Shown in pieces: positions 1-5,320 of a stretch of 14,866 nt of DNA; position 1 is the first letter of the stretch, and each line of letters starts with the position of its first letter. Position numbers and translations under genes: made by a program. Origin of the DNA: JALRHH01 sp964590315 (lineage in GTDB: Bacteria > Patescibacteriota > Saccharimonadia > Saccharimonadales > JALRHH01); assembly GCA_964590315.1 (NCBI GenBank), contig CAZPVS010000022.1, positions 1 through 14,866 on the forward strand, written 5' to 3'. The notes under the pieces were generated by a model, which was given only the letters and a program-made list of their open reading frames with translations, had not been told where the DNA came from and searched no databases.

Positions 1-264
1 ATCGACTTCATCTCTCTGGTCCGCTATGATATCGAGTATATTGAGAAGCAGAGCTAGACACACTCCTAAAATAGCAGGATAGCCTTTAGCTCTTGCGTAT
101 GTTGCAACTCCCCAGAACCACAGCAGTAAACCTAAAATTATTAAGACTAAGGCGAGATAAATAAGGTTTTTCTGTCCTGCATAAACCAAAGCTACGCCAG
201 ACCACGAAGCTAATAGACCTGCGACAATACCTATATTCTTCTGTCTCTGCAATCGAACTATCAT
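1..264 (-). CDS. Small multi-pass membrane protein, 3' part missing at window edge
   Basis: An open frame of 88 codons runs from an ATG at 264 to the first base of the window with no stop, so the C-terminus lies outside. The translation has a basic N-terminus (MIVRLQRQK) followed by three hydrophobic stretches, about residues 10-30, 33-57 and 61-81, separated by short polar loops (AGQK, ARAKGYP). This reads as a three-helix inner-membrane protein with an N-in orientation by the positive-inside rule. An AAAAGGGT sequence directly before the ATG could serve as ribosome binding site. I do not recognise a family. The pattern of hydrophobic blocks makes it a much better candidate than the overlapping 79-codon frame on the same strand (86-325), which has scattered charged residues and no coherent pattern. 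Confidence 0.7.
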   Translation of the reverse strand, partial: MIVRLQRQKNIGIVAGLLASWSGVALVYAGQKNLIYLALVLIILGLLLWFWGVATYARAKGYPAILGVCLALLLNILDIIADQRDEVD

Positions 265-298
265 ACCCTTTTATGATATAGGATAAAGCCCGATATTG

Positions 299-304
299 TA
301 TAAT
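299..304 (+). promoter_or_regulatory. -10 box (TATAAT) for a candidate ncRNA
   Basis: A perfect TATAAT, preceded directly by TG, lies on the plus strand between the minus-strand membrane gene and a structured block. No convincing -35 hexamer is seen at 16-18 bp. It would start a transcript near 311, which fits the 5' end of the folded block and its terminator at 504-543. On the opposite strand the same AT-rich stretch may also serve the membrane gene (TTGTCC, 17 bp, TATACA). Confidence 0.35.
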
Positions 305-310
305 ATAGTT

Positions 311-543
311 ATAGGTATTGGACAATCTGATCCAGCTACTAGCTCTCCTTAATACAAAGAAGTACGCCCGAAAATAAGACTAGATACGCTATAGGTTCTA
401 GACTACGCAGGGAGAGGTAATGACCACTGTCCACCCTTGATTATCTCTACCCAGCGTAGTATTTCATTACAGATAAGGTTCCAGTTCGACTCGATCAGGG
501 TCACCAAGAAAAAAGCTCACCTTTTGGTGGGCTTTTTTCTTGG
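311..543 (+). ncRNA. Candidate structured non-coding RNA with intrinsic terminator
   Basis: This stretch has no plausible protein gene but shows strong secondary structure. The main helix pairs 402-421 with 440-460: CTACGC with GCGTAG, an A/A mismatch, GGG with CCC, a single bulged A, then a 9-bp helix AGAGGTAAT with ATTATCTCT (one G-U pair), closing an 18-nt loop. An outer helix pairs CTGATC (327-332) with GATCAG (493-498), and GAC (321-323) with GTC (500-502). The block ends in a perfect terminator hairpin (504-543), and a TATAAT lies at 299-304. The overall form, with ends paired, a large open middle and a long terminal hairpin, resembles 6S RNA in outline only; no conserved 6S sequence was recognised. 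It is not tmRNA, RNase P RNA or SRP RNA by any conserved motif I can see. Confidence 0.4.
504..543. terminator. Perfect bidirectional intrinsic terminator
   Basis: An 18-bp stem (CCAAGAAAAAAGC plus TCACC paired with GGTGG plus GCTTTTTTCTTGG, with one T-G wobble) closes a TTTT loop. Because the A-tract and T-tract lie inside the stem on both sides, the hairpin has a U-run after its GC core on either strand. It can therefore end plus-strand transcription arriving from 311-500 and minus-strand transcription arriving from about 700. Confidence 0.85.
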
Positions 544-702
544 CTATCGCCGGGTGGAATCGAACGGATATGCCAGTGGCATATCCCGAACCTTGCCCCA
601 GAACGACCAGCGGGAGTTGGGGTCATCTAAGCTACACAATTTGTGGAGCTGATGAGGCGATTCCCCCATTCTCATCGCTAAAAACACCCCATTCCAACCA
701 AG
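539..702 (-). ncRNA. Second structured block, candidate ncRNA (strand uncertain)
   Basis: Nested long-range pairing closes the block: CTTGG (539-543) with CCAAG (698-702), then GGGTG (552-556) with CACCC (685-689), the two helices separated by 8 nt on each side. Inside are four successive hairpins: 566-586 (9 perfect bp, GGATATGCC with GGCATATCC around AGT, flanked on both sides by CGAAC), 596-622 (CCCC with GGGG), 631-649 (GCT and CACA paired with TGTG and AGC) and 651-676 (GATGAG with CTCATC). The block lies upstream of the DUF2202 promoter, so it is not that gene's leader. Minus strand is preferred because the shared terminator at 504-543 would end it, but DNA-level structure or a plus-strand RNA is possible. 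No known RNA family was recognised. Confidence 0.3.
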
Positions 703-719
703 CTATTTATAAATATAAC

Positions 720-746
720 TGAAATAATCCCCGACTCCAGGTTGTA
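720..746 (+). promoter_or_regulatory. ECF-type sigma promoter of the DUF2202-sigma operon
   Basis: TGAAAT (720-725, within TGAAATAATC) is followed after 17 bp by TGTA (743-746, within a TGTATTACA block). The same two blocks at exactly the same spacing occur before the secreted-protein gene at 2465-2491. The first 10 bases are identical; the second 20-base block (741-760 against 2486-2505) matches at 15 of 20; the 11 bases between hardly match. That is the pattern of conserved -35 and -10 elements. ECF promoters of the SigW kind (TGAAAC, 16-17 bp, CGTA) have the same architecture. The likely factor is the ECF sigma encoded at 1431. Confidence 0.65.
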
Positions 747-773
747 TTACACATACGAACAAGGAGTATCATC

Positions 774-1418
774 ATGAAAGCAATAAGCTGGATAAAACAA
801 CAAAAGCGCACGGAGGTACTATTGGTAGCACTTGCTGTATTGGCACTGAGCGGCGGCCTCATATACGCTAGCATCGCCAACACGACACCTGCGACAACAC
901 AGACCACGAGCCCGGTGGCAGCGAATGACCACGCTGACGAGTATGTACCACCTGCTACACCGGAACAGGAGATTGTGAATCAAACGTCCACACAGGCCAA
1001 AGAGTCATTACTGTACCTTATTGAGGAAGAAAAACTCGCGCATGATGTCTATCTAAAAATGTATGAGAAATACAATGCCCGCGTGTTTGGTAATATCCTA
1101 AAAAGTGAAGAAAAACATCAAGAATTAGTCGCGACCGTACTGGATGCCCGAAACGTGACCGACCCCCGCTCCCAAGAAGTGGGAGTGTTCGTTAATCCTG
1201 ATCTACAGCGTCTATATGATGAGCTCGTCGCACGTGGTAACCAAAGCTTAACCGAAGCCTACAAGGTCGGTGTGACCATAGAAGAAATGGATATCGCTGA
1301 CCTTAAGTCAGATCTTGCCGCCCTTGATCCTGCCCAGACAGATGTGAAGTCCACCCTTGAGACGTTGCTCAAGGGAAGCGAGAATCACCTCAGAGCATTC
1401 AATCGTAAACTAAGCTAG
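774..1418 (+). CDS. Membrane-anchored DUF2202 ferritin-like protein
   Basis: A 214-residue protein with a basic N-terminus, one hydrophobic segment at about residues 15-35 (membrane anchor or uncleaved signal), a Thr/Pro/Ala-rich linker to about 70, and a helical domain to the end. That domain carries the hallmarks of the DUF2202 family: EEEKLAHD at 84-91, SEEKH at 111-115, and a terminal GSENHLRAF at 201-209. Such E-x-x-H pairs in helices are typical di-metal ligands of ferritin-like bundles, so metal or oxygen chemistry on the outer face of the membrane is likely; the actual reaction is unknown. The start is set by AAGGAG at 761-766. It is the first gene of a unit that continues 12 nt later into the ECF sigma gene, so it probably belongs to that sigma factor's own regulon. 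Confidence 0.85.
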   Translation: MKAISWIKQQKRTEVLLVALAVLALSGGLIYASIANTTPATTQTTSPVAANDHADEYVPPATPEQEIVNQTSTQAKESLLYLIEEEKLAHDVYLKMYEKYNARVFGNILKSEEKHQELVATVLDARNVTDPRSQEVGVFVNPDLQRLYDELVARGNQSLTEAYKVGVTIEEMDIADLKSDLAALDPAQTDVKSTLETLLKGSENHLRAFNRKLS

Positions 1419-1430
1419 TATATAGGTAGC

Positions 1431-1997
1431 ATGTCTACGCACCACGAGAGTACTGATGAAGAGATTGTCGCCCGGGTTACCGGCGGTGATGTTGATGCGT
1501 ACGCCGAGCTCATGCAGCGTTATGAGCACAAGCTCATACGCTACGTGACATATCTTATCCATGATGCAACAGCGGCAGTTGATATAGTGCAGGAGACGTT
1601 CATTAAGGCCTATCAGAATTTGCACGGATTCAATACAAAACTCAAGTTTTCATCATGGATATATCGGATAGCACATAATGAAGCTATGAATGCGGTGAAA
1701 AAGGACCGTCATATTAATCACCAACTTGATGTTGAAAATATACGGGAAGCCAGTTATGAGCCTGGAGTTGCTCAGGATATTGACAGAAAGATACTGCAAG
1801 CAGATGTCCAGGCATGTATAGACCAGCTGGAGAGCAAGTATCGGGATATCGTGATACTTCAGTATTATGAGCATATGAAATACCGCGAGATTGCCGATGT
1901 GCTTCATATGCCGGTGTCAACCGTCGGGGTACGGGCAGCGCGCGGGCGAACGCAGCTCCGGCACGTGTGTGAACAGAAAGGGGTCCACTATGAGTGA
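1431..1997 (+). CDS. ECF-type sigma-70 family RNA polymerase sigma factor
   Basis: A 188-residue protein with only sigma regions 2 and 4, as in ECF (group 4) factors. Region 2 spans about residues 8-90 (DEEIVARV, the polymerase-binding DIVQETFIKAY, then FSSWIYRIAHN, which contacts the -10 element). Region 4 spans about 130-182 (LESKYRDIVIL, then the helix-turn-helix KYREIADVLHMPVSTVGVR), which reads the -35 element. It directs polymerase to a special promoter set. It follows the DUF2202 gene by 12 nt and overlaps the next gene by 8 nt, so all three are probably co-transcribed from the promoter at 720, making the factor self-activating. The Shine-Dalgarno is poor (TAGGTAG); a TATATA box 6 nt before the ATG could instead give a leaderless internal transcript. 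Confidence 0.92.
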   Translation: MSTHHESTDEEIVARVTGGDVDAYAELMQRYEHKLIRYVTYLIHDATAAVDIVQETFIKAYQNLHGFNTKLKFSSWIYRIAHNEAMNAVKKDRHINHQLDVENIREASYEPGVAQDIDRKILQADVQACIDQLESKYRDIVILQYYEHMKYREIADVLHMPVSTVGVRAARGRTQLRHVCEQKGVHYE

Positions 1998-2472
1998 ATA
2001 TAAATCGACGGTATCGGAAGAAGTTATGCAGAAAATAAAGCATGGCAATGTCCGCATGAAGCCCCGTCTGTATTTTTCATTACTATCTGCCGCAACGCTG
2101 AGTATTGGTCTCATCGTCGGTATGGTGCTTGCCTACCTGTGGAGCATTGTATTCTTCTGGATCAAAGTAGAAACGGCTGATGGCATGGCATACGGTGCCC
2201 GCCGAAATCTAGGCGAGGCGATAACCGCATTTCCATGGTGGGCGCTCATCATAGCCACCGCTCTCTCGATGCTTGTTGTGTTGCTTGTTCGGAAACATGG
2301 TGCAATTTATCGGCATAAGCCGCTCACTGTTGCGCTCGTGGTGGTACTCATTTCTATAGGTGCCGGGTTGCTGCTTTCTAGCTGGGGTGTGGGGGATATC
2401 GGTCATGCACGAAAAGATGGCAGGAACCCAGATCGGGGTAATCATAGCCCCCAACAAAATTACATGAAATAA
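1990..2472 (+). CDS. Three-helix membrane protein coupled to the ECF sigma gene
   Basis: The start is the ATG at 1990, which overlaps the end of the sigma gene by 8 nt and has AAAGGGG at about 1977-1983; the frame is open further upstream but only inside the sigma gene. The 160-residue product has a polar N-terminus of about 25 residues (with the KIKHGNVRMKPRLYF stretch), then hydrophobic segments at about 28-57, 82-100 and 110-130, and a short polar Gly/Asn-rich tail. A cytoplasmic N-terminal segment fused to membrane helices and overlap with an ECF gene are the usual properties of an anti-sigma factor, but no zinc-binding anti-sigma motif (HxxxCxxC) is present, so this role is inference. 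I recall similar N-termini (x-K-I-x-x-G-x-V-x-M-x-P-R-x-Y-F) in CPR proteins beside sigma factors. Confidence 0.8.
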   Translation: MSEYKSTVSEEVMQKIKHGNVRMKPRLYFSLLSAATLSIGLIVGMVLAYLWSIVFFWIKVETADGMAYGARRNLGEAITAFPWWALIIATALSMLVVLLVRKHGAIYRHKPLTVALVVVLISIGAGLLLSSWGVGDIGHARKDGRNPDRGNHSPQQNYMK

Positions 2473-2491
2473 TCTGCCGCCGAGAGCTGTA
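2465..2491 (+). promoter_or_regulatory. Second copy of the ECF-type promoter
   Basis: TGAAAT (2465-2470) and TGTA (2488-2491) are separated by 17 bp, exactly as at 720-746, within longer matching blocks (TGAAATAATC identical; GCTGTACTACATATGCAAAC against GTTGTATTACACATACGAAC, 15 of 20). The -35 element overlaps the last codons and stop of the membrane protein gene. It implies that the secreted-protein gene can be transcribed on its own by the ECF factor, in addition to read-through from the operon. Confidence 0.65.
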
Positions 2492-2527
2492 CTACATATG
2501 CAAACTGATAAACAGGAGATATGTATT

Positions 2528-2965
2528 ATGAAAAGCAAACTTATACTCGGCGCGGTTGCCGGTATGGCAGTCGTAACCGCTCTTGCGGTGGCTCCCACTA
2601 TAGCTACCGCTAAGACAGCGCAAACACAAACACGAAGTGGTGGCTATGGGCTGCACGATGGCACGGGCAACGGTAACGGTCGCCAGGCATCGCTTGAGTC
2701 CAAGGCACAGATACTTGGCATGACGGTTGATGAGCTGAACACAGCACTGAAGACCAAAACGATGCTCCAGATTGCCGCTGACAAGGGCATGACGCAGGAG
2801 CAACTGCAAACCAAGCTTCGCGAATCGGTAGCAGCTCGCTGGCAGGATCGCGGTTTAAGCGCCGAAGAAATTCAACAGCGCACCGCAACCCAGCAAGAGC
2901 GACAGGCTGACTGCGATGGCAGTGGCGAGCGTATGGGTCAGGGTGGTTACGGCCAGAACCGCTAA
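2528..2965 (+). CDS. Small secreted Gly-rich protein, ECF regulon member
   Basis: The start is placed at the ATG 2528 because AGGAG lies at 2514-2518; an in-frame ATG at 2498 would lie close to or before the expected transcription start. The product of 145 residues begins with a clear signal peptide (MKSKLILG, hydrophobic core, cleavage probably after an ATA site near residue 28). The mature part has a Gly/Asn-rich patch, then a helical middle with alternating charged and Ala/Leu positions (SKAQILGMTVDELNTALK, later ADKGMTQEQLQ and RGLSAEEIQQR) and a Gly-rich tail with one Cys (DCDGSGE). The middle resembles the DUF2680-like helical proteins of CPR and Firmicutes, but I would not assign the family firmly. 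An envelope role under stress is inferred from its promoter and export signal. Confidence 0.78.
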   Translation: MKSKLILGAVAGMAVVTALAVAPTIATAKTAQTQTRSGGYGLHDGTGNGNGRQASLESKAQILGMTVDELNTALKTKTMLQIAADKGMTQEQLQTKLRESVAARWQDRGLSAEEIQQRTATQQERQADCDGSGERMGQGGYGQNR

Positions 2966-2991
2966 CAGCATTGAGTAGCAGTGACTCAGTC

Positions 2992-3003
2992 TGACATGTA
3001 CAA
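2992..3003 (+). repeat. 12-bp inverted repeat, left copy
   Basis: TGACATGTACAA occurs here on the plus strand and again, exactly inverted, at 3770-3781. The pair brackets the minus-strand secreted gene with its promoter and hairpins. No match extends beyond 12 bases and no flanking target duplication is visible, so a mobile-element origin is only a suggestion. Confidence 0.5.
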
Positions 3004-3034
3004 AGAAGCTTCATCCATTCGGATGAAGCTTCTT
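3003..3034. terminator. Intrinsic terminator hairpin
   Basis: A perfect 14-bp stem, AAGAAGCTTCATCC with GGATGAAGCTTCTT, closes the 4-nt loop ATTC. On the plus strand it is followed by AATTATATAT and lies 37 nt after the stop of the secreted-protein gene, so it ends the ECF module. On the minus strand it is followed by TGTACATG, a weaker tail, but may also act for the convergent gene. Confidence 0.75.
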
Positions 3035-3053
3035 AATTATATATGTGCAACAA

Positions 3054-3112
3054 GGGTGTGAAGCAGGGCATCAAGGTGAAAATCTCACCAAAATGCCCTG
3101 CGGCTTCACCCC
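3054..3112 (-). terminator. Long hairpin downstream of the minus-strand secreted gene
   Basis: A large stem-loop begins 18 nt after the stop codon of the minus-strand gene. Its core pairs GCAGGGCAT (3063-3071) with ATGCCCTGC (3093-3101); an inner stem pairs GGTGA (3075-3079) with TCACC (3085-3089); the outer part pairs GGGTGTGAA with TTCACCCC imperfectly. There is no clean U-run after it on the minus strand, so it is a probable terminator or 3' stability structure, with the hairpin at 3003-3034 as backup. Confidence 0.55.
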
Positions 3113-3130
3113 ACTTCTACTCTGGGCGTC

Positions 3131-3646
3131 TCAGTTGACGCTGAATGATATGGTCTTTTTCGGATCCTTTGCGAACCCGACGACGACCTTGAGGTCGACA
3201 GTGGCCTTCCATGTCTCGGTAGGTGTGTTGGGAAGGCGGATGCGCTTTCGTGCAGTTCCGTCTTCTTCGCAGGCAAGAGTCAGATTCACGTCCTTGGTGG
3301 CGTAGTCCATGCTGATCCCGTACAACACTTTGTCGTAGTTGTCGAGGATGCTGCCGCCGCAGTTGACGGAGTCGACCTTACCAGAGTACGGGTCGGTCCA
3401 CCGTGTGCTGGCAACTAACCATGCCTTCTCGAACGACGTGCCGTCTGAACGAGTGCAGTAGCGCGTGACCACCTTGGAGGTGATGTGCAGCTGGTACTCA
3501 CCGTTGACGTACTTGATCGCATGCGCGATCTTGCCGTCCGCCTGCTGGGGGCCGCAGGTGACCGAGGGTTGTGCCGACACTGCAGGTACGGTGACAAATC
3601 CTGCCACCAGGAACAATGCCATGATATTGCGAATGTTACGGAACAC
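3131..3646 (-). CDS. Secreted four-cysteine protein of unknown family, atypical codon use
   Basis: The start is a GTG at 3646, supported by AGGAG at 3652-3656 (minus strand, 5 nt gap). The 171-residue product has a signal peptide of about 25 residues (FRNIRN, hydrophobic core, cleavage at VSA before QPSV). The mature part of about 146 residues contains exactly four cysteines (31, 64, 96, 126), which suggests two disulfides, and alternating hydrophobic/polar runs suggesting a beta-rich fold. I recognise no family. Its mature region uses C or G at most third positions (for example long runs of GTC, AAC, TAC, GAC, AAG, ATC), unlike neighbouring genes, while the signal-peptide codons look like the rest of the window. 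It is alone on its strand between the ECF module and pyk and has its own promoter and hairpin. Acquisition from a high-GC bacterium is the likely explanation. Confidence 0.82.
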   Translation of the reverse strand: MFRNIRNIMALFLVAGFVTVPAVSAQPSVTCGPQQADGKIAHAIKYVNGEYQLHITSKVVTRYCTRSDGTSFEKAWLVASTRWTDPYSGKVDSVNCGGSILDNYDKVLYGISMDYATKDVNLTLACEEDGTARKRIRLPNTPTETWKATVDLKVVVGFAKDPKKTISFSVN

Positions 3647-3752
3647 CTTAACTCCTCAGAAGTAGCGATAGATGAATCGAGATACACGTATGTATCGTGG
3701 GGTGAAGCGTACATGTACCATGTCAGAAGTCTGAACAAGACACAATTATATA

Positions 3753-3782
3753 ACTATAACATAAACAAGTTGTACATGTCAA
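3753..3782 (-). promoter_or_regulatory. Housekeeping-type promoter of the secreted four-cysteine gene
   Basis: On the minus strand TTGACA (plus 3777-3782) is followed after 18 bp by TATAGT (plus 3753-3758); a further TATAAT lies at 3745-3750. The predicted start near 3746 gives a leader of about 100 nt. That leader holds a palindrome GTACATGTAC (3709-3718) and an inverted repeat GATACA-N4-TGTATC (3681-3696), both possible operator or RNA elements. The -35 box lies inside one copy of a 12-bp inverted repeat. Confidence 0.5.
3770..3781 (-). repeat. 12-bp inverted repeat, right copy
   Basis: The reverse complement of TGACATGTACAA, identical to the left copy at 2992-3003. It contains most of the -35 box of the minus-strand promoter. 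It could be an element end or a regulator binding site; GTACATGT also occurs at 3709-3716, 63 bp away. Confidence 0.5.
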
Positions 3783-3851
3783 TATCACCAGACAGCGGTA
3801 TACGACTGGGGCTTTCAAAAGGTGGGATAAGCAGTTACACTAGATTAAAGT

Positions 3852-5288
3852 ATGGAAAATATGACTTCCCAGGCACCGAATGTGCCTATTGAACAATTCA
3901 AAAGATCAAAAATTGTTGCGACCGTAGGGCCAGCAACAGATAGTTATGAGAAAGTTCTCGAGCTGATAAAAGCTGGCGCCAACGGATTGCGACTCAACTT
4001 CAGTCACGGTGATCATGCAGAGCATGGTCGCCGCATAGCCTGGATCCGCAAAGCCAGCGCAGAGTACAAAAAGCCTGTGGCTATCATTCAGGATTTGCAG
4101 GGACCCAAAATCCGGCTTGGTGATTTTGACGGCATTATTACTGTCAAAGCGGGGCAGAGCCTCAGCCTCAAGTACAAGGCAGACTACGAGCGCACCGGCT
4201 ATATCCCGATCCAATATGATTTGAGCAAGAAAGTAAAACGCGGCGAACGGCTATATATTTTTGATGGTAAAGTCCGGACTATTGTGACGAGTGTCAAGGA
4301 TGGCATTGTGCACGTTAAGGCAGACAACGAAGGTATTCTTATTAAGCGCAAGGGTATTAATCTGCCTGATACGGATTTTGGTGGTGATATCATAACCGCC
4401 AAAGACAAAGAAGATATGGCATTTGGGTCCACTCAAGATATTGATTATGTGGCGATGAGTTTTGTCCAGTCAGAGCAAGATATCCGCAATGTCCGGAAGA
4501 TCCTCAAGAACCTCGGCAGTACCTCTAAGATAATTGCCAAGATTGAAACGAAGGCCGCTGTTGATAATCTCGAACGAATTATGCTGGAAACAGATGCGGC
4601 CATGGTTGCCCGGGGCGATCTGGCGACTGAAACCCTGCCAGAATCGGTCCCTATCGTACAGCGGAAAATAATTGGCTTAGGTCTCAAACACGCCAAGCCA
4701 ACCATTGTTGCGACCCAAATGCTCGGCAGCATGACTGATATGCCGGAGCCAACTCGTGCTGAGGTATCTGATGTAGCCACCGCAGTCATACTTGGGGCAG
4801 ACTGTGTCATGTTGAGCGACGAAACTGCCAGCGGTCACTACCCAATTGAGTCAGTTGAAATCATGAAACGAGTCATTAAATACACTCAAGAACACAACAC
4901 CGTACAGGTAACGTTCAGTGATGTCGAGAACACTGATCGCCAAAGTGCAATTAGTACTGCCGTCATCACTTTGTCTGAGAAGCTTCATGCCAAGGCAATT
5001 GTAGCAGAAACGCTGACAGGTGCCACAGCGCTGCAAATTTCGTCACATCGTTCGTCAATTCCCCTTATTGCCGTCACCTCCACACAGCGTACTGCCGATC
5101 AGCTGGCTATCGTTTACGGGGTGAAGAGTTATGTTCGTCCTGTCGATAAGATGGCTGCCAGCAAGCTCACTGATTGGCTTCGTAAGTCCAAGCTATTTCA
5201 CAAGGGTGATATGGTTGTTACGGCCTCGGGCAAATATCCGGGCATCGTGGGAACAACAGACACTATTAAAGTTCGTGTGCTAGAGTAG
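3852..5288 (+). CDS. pyk: Pyruvate kinase
   Basis: Transfers phosphate from phosphoenolpyruvate to ADP, giving pyruvate and ATP, the last step of glycolysis, in the cytoplasm. The 478-residue length is normal. Visible signatures: RLNFSHG at 47-53 (substrate Arg47, ion ligands Asn49 and Ser51), DLQGPKIR at 81-88, the catalytic AKIET with Lys230 and metal ligand Glu232, ARGD with Asp256, then ATQMLGSM and PTRAEVSDVATAV, and a C-terminal regulatory domain from about 355. Lys86 in GPKIR is at the position where Glu marks potassium-dependent enzymes, so this one is probably K+-independent. The ATG at 3852 is taken as start; an in-frame ATG at 3861 is equally possible, since neither has a strong Shine-Dalgarno. 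A TAGATT box 5 nt before 3852 might give a leaderless transcript. The gene heads the glycolytic run. Confidence 0.96.
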   Translation: MENMTSQAPNVPIEQFKRSKIVATVGPATDSYEKVLELIKAGANGLRLNFSHGDHAEHGRRIAWIRKASAEYKKPVAIIQDLQGPKIRLGDFDGIITVKAGQSLSLKYKADYERTGYIPIQYDLSKKVKRGERLYIFDGKVRTIVTSVKDGIVHVKADNEGILIKRKGINLPDTDFGGDIITAKDKEDMAFGSTQDIDYVAMSFVQSEQDIRNVRKILKNLGSTSKIIAKIETKAAVDNLERIMLETDAAMVARGDLATETLPESVPIVQRKIIGLGLKHAKPTIVATQMLGSMTDMPEPTRAEVSDVATAVILGADCVMLSDETASGHYPIESVEIMKRVIKYTQEHNTVQVTFSDVENTDRQSAISTAVITLSEKLHAKAIVAETLTGATALQISSHRSSIPLIAVTSTQRTADQLAIVYGVKSYVRPVDKMAASKLTDWLRKSKLFHKGDMVVTASGKYPGIVGTTDTIKVRVLE

Positions 5289-5320
5289 ATTCTATATACA
5301 GAAAGGGTGGGGCAAGCGCG

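Noticed and set aside
474..507. tRNA-like 3' end on the plus strand (GTTCGACTC followed by CACCA, then a terminator)
   Set aside because: The bases around the TTCGACT loop do not form a T stem, the spacing to CCA is one short of the canonical value, and no acceptor partner or D and anticodon arms are found upstream.
541..650. tRNA-like 3' end on the minus strand (GTTCGATTCC ... GCCA)
   Set aside because: No T-stem pairing and spacing to CCA one too long; TAGCTTAGATG further upstream resembles a D arm but no cloverleaf can be drawn.
300..702. tmRNA, RNase P RNA or SRP RNA
   Set aside because: No conserved elements of these RNAs (tmRNA 5' GGxTTCGAC and tag frame, RNase P GAGGAAAGTCC and ACAGAAA, SRP GGAAGG-AGCA) were found on either strand.
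437..722. Overlapping plus-strand frames of 71 and 60 codons
   Set aside because: They run across the terminator and the hairpins, lack ribosome sites, and their products have no protein-like pattern.
1891..1989. Upstream extension of the three-helix membrane protein
   Set aside because: The extension lies inside the sigma gene's region 4 and has no ribosome site; the ATG at 1990 has AAAGGGG.
3045..3305. 86-codon plus-strand frame over the hairpin
   Set aside because: It starts in the hairpin and overlaps the secreted gene antisense; composition follows the other strand's codons.
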